From Nitrospinota bacterium (GTDB lineage: Bacteria > Nitrospirota > Nitrospiria > Nitrospirales > UBA8639), in contig JADFRB010000125.1 of assembly GCA_022561525.1 (NCBI GenBank), forward strand, positions 1 to 6,326: DNA of 6,326 nt, written 5' to 3'. The notes below the pieces were generated by a model. The model had not been told where the DNA came from. It ran no database searches and saw only the letters and a program-made list of their open reading frames with translations. The translations under genes were made by a program, and so were the position numbers. Shown here piece after piece: positions 6,100 to 6,326 of this stretch; the stretch's first letter is position 1; the number at the start of each line of letters is the position of its first letter.

Positions 6100-6294
6100 T
6101 ACAACCTGTTCAAGAGCGGCAGGTGCTTAAAATACACTAAAGGGCACCTTTAAAAACCGTCCTTTTCCGTGATGGCGGCGTCAGCCGCGTGCTCACATCC
6201 TCATGTATTCGCCCATACACTCCGGTTTTCCGCGCGCGGCTTCCTTAGCCCTCACAAAAAATGCCTGGTTTGTAGAGGTGCCCATATGTGAAAT
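6100..6294. other. Non-coding, palindrome-rich intergenic segment (possible dispersed repeat)
   Basis: No gene is supported here. The segment contains AGGTGC/GCACCT (6121-6126 with 6144-6149), the tight hairpin GCGGC-GTCA-GCCGC (6175-6188) and the perfect 10-bp palindrome CCGCGCGCGG (6230-6239). The 6165-6245 part is visibly richer in G+C than the A+T-rich DNA on both sides. This patchiness and the hairpins suggest an extragenic repeat, but only one copy is in the window, so repetition cannot be shown. No intrinsic terminator with a T-run was found for a gene entering from the right on the - strand. Confidence 0.35.
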
Positions 6295-6326
6295 TTACCG
6301 GGGTTTCTTCTTGGACCCTTTGGAAG

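Noticed and set aside
6193..6285. 30-aa - strand frame starting MGTSTNQAFF
   Set aside because: It lies in the palindrome-rich intergenic patch, has no clear ribosome binding site, and an in-frame stop lies just upstream. A chance frame is more likely.
1..6326. CRISPR array, tRNA or rRNA gene, toxin-antitoxin pair, phage or defence genes
   Set aside because: I saw no spaced direct repeats, no tRNA-like cloverleaf or CCA end, and no recognisable protein of these kinds. The two exported proteins have signal peptides and do not look like a toxin-antitoxin pair.

Overview
The window looks like an ordinary chromosomal stretch of a Gram-negative-type bacterium of intermediate G+C content. It holds core housekeeping genes, a pair of uncharacterised exported proteins and some repeat-derived non-coding DNA. 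The lineage cannot be fixed from sequence alone. The mix of conserved genes and odd exported proteins reminded me of Nitrospirota, but that is an impression, not a result.

Left part, + strand (about 1-3080): the 3' end of tsaE (tRNA t6A synthesis ATPase) is followed by mutS (DNA mismatch recognition ATPase, complete). Between them sits a 168-bp imperfect palindrome, bounded by CTAG at both ends, with the form of a MITE or fold-back element. Without it tsaE and mutS would be about 66 bp apart, so the element appears to have landed inside a short tsaE-mutS intergenic region. A strong hairpin with a T-run on each strand closes mutS and also faces the convergent genes to the right.

Middle part, - strand (about 3112-4640): two adjacent genes encode exported proteins of unknown function (185 aa, then 221 aa; 64 bp apart). 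Both have clear Sec signal peptides and G-rich ribosome binding sites. The only good promoter-like sequence is TTGACA-17-TAGCAT at about 4604-4632, which would give a leader of about 200 nt. They probably form a two-gene unit ending at the shared terminator.

Right part, - strand (about 4684-6326): a complete M16-family zinc peptidase of the single-unit bacterial processing-peptidase type. Its start codon overlaps the stop of a small basic ORF (36-53 aa), which suggests translational coupling. Upstream lies about 200 bp of non-coding, palindrome-rich DNA. At the very edge there may be the last codons of another - strand gene, possibly pnp.

No RNA gene, CRISPR array, complete insertion sequence, phage gene or defence system was seen. 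The items most worth checking are the palindromic element with its CTAG ends, the uncharacterised exported-protein pair with its G8 ribosome binding site, and the small ORF overlapping the peptidase start.
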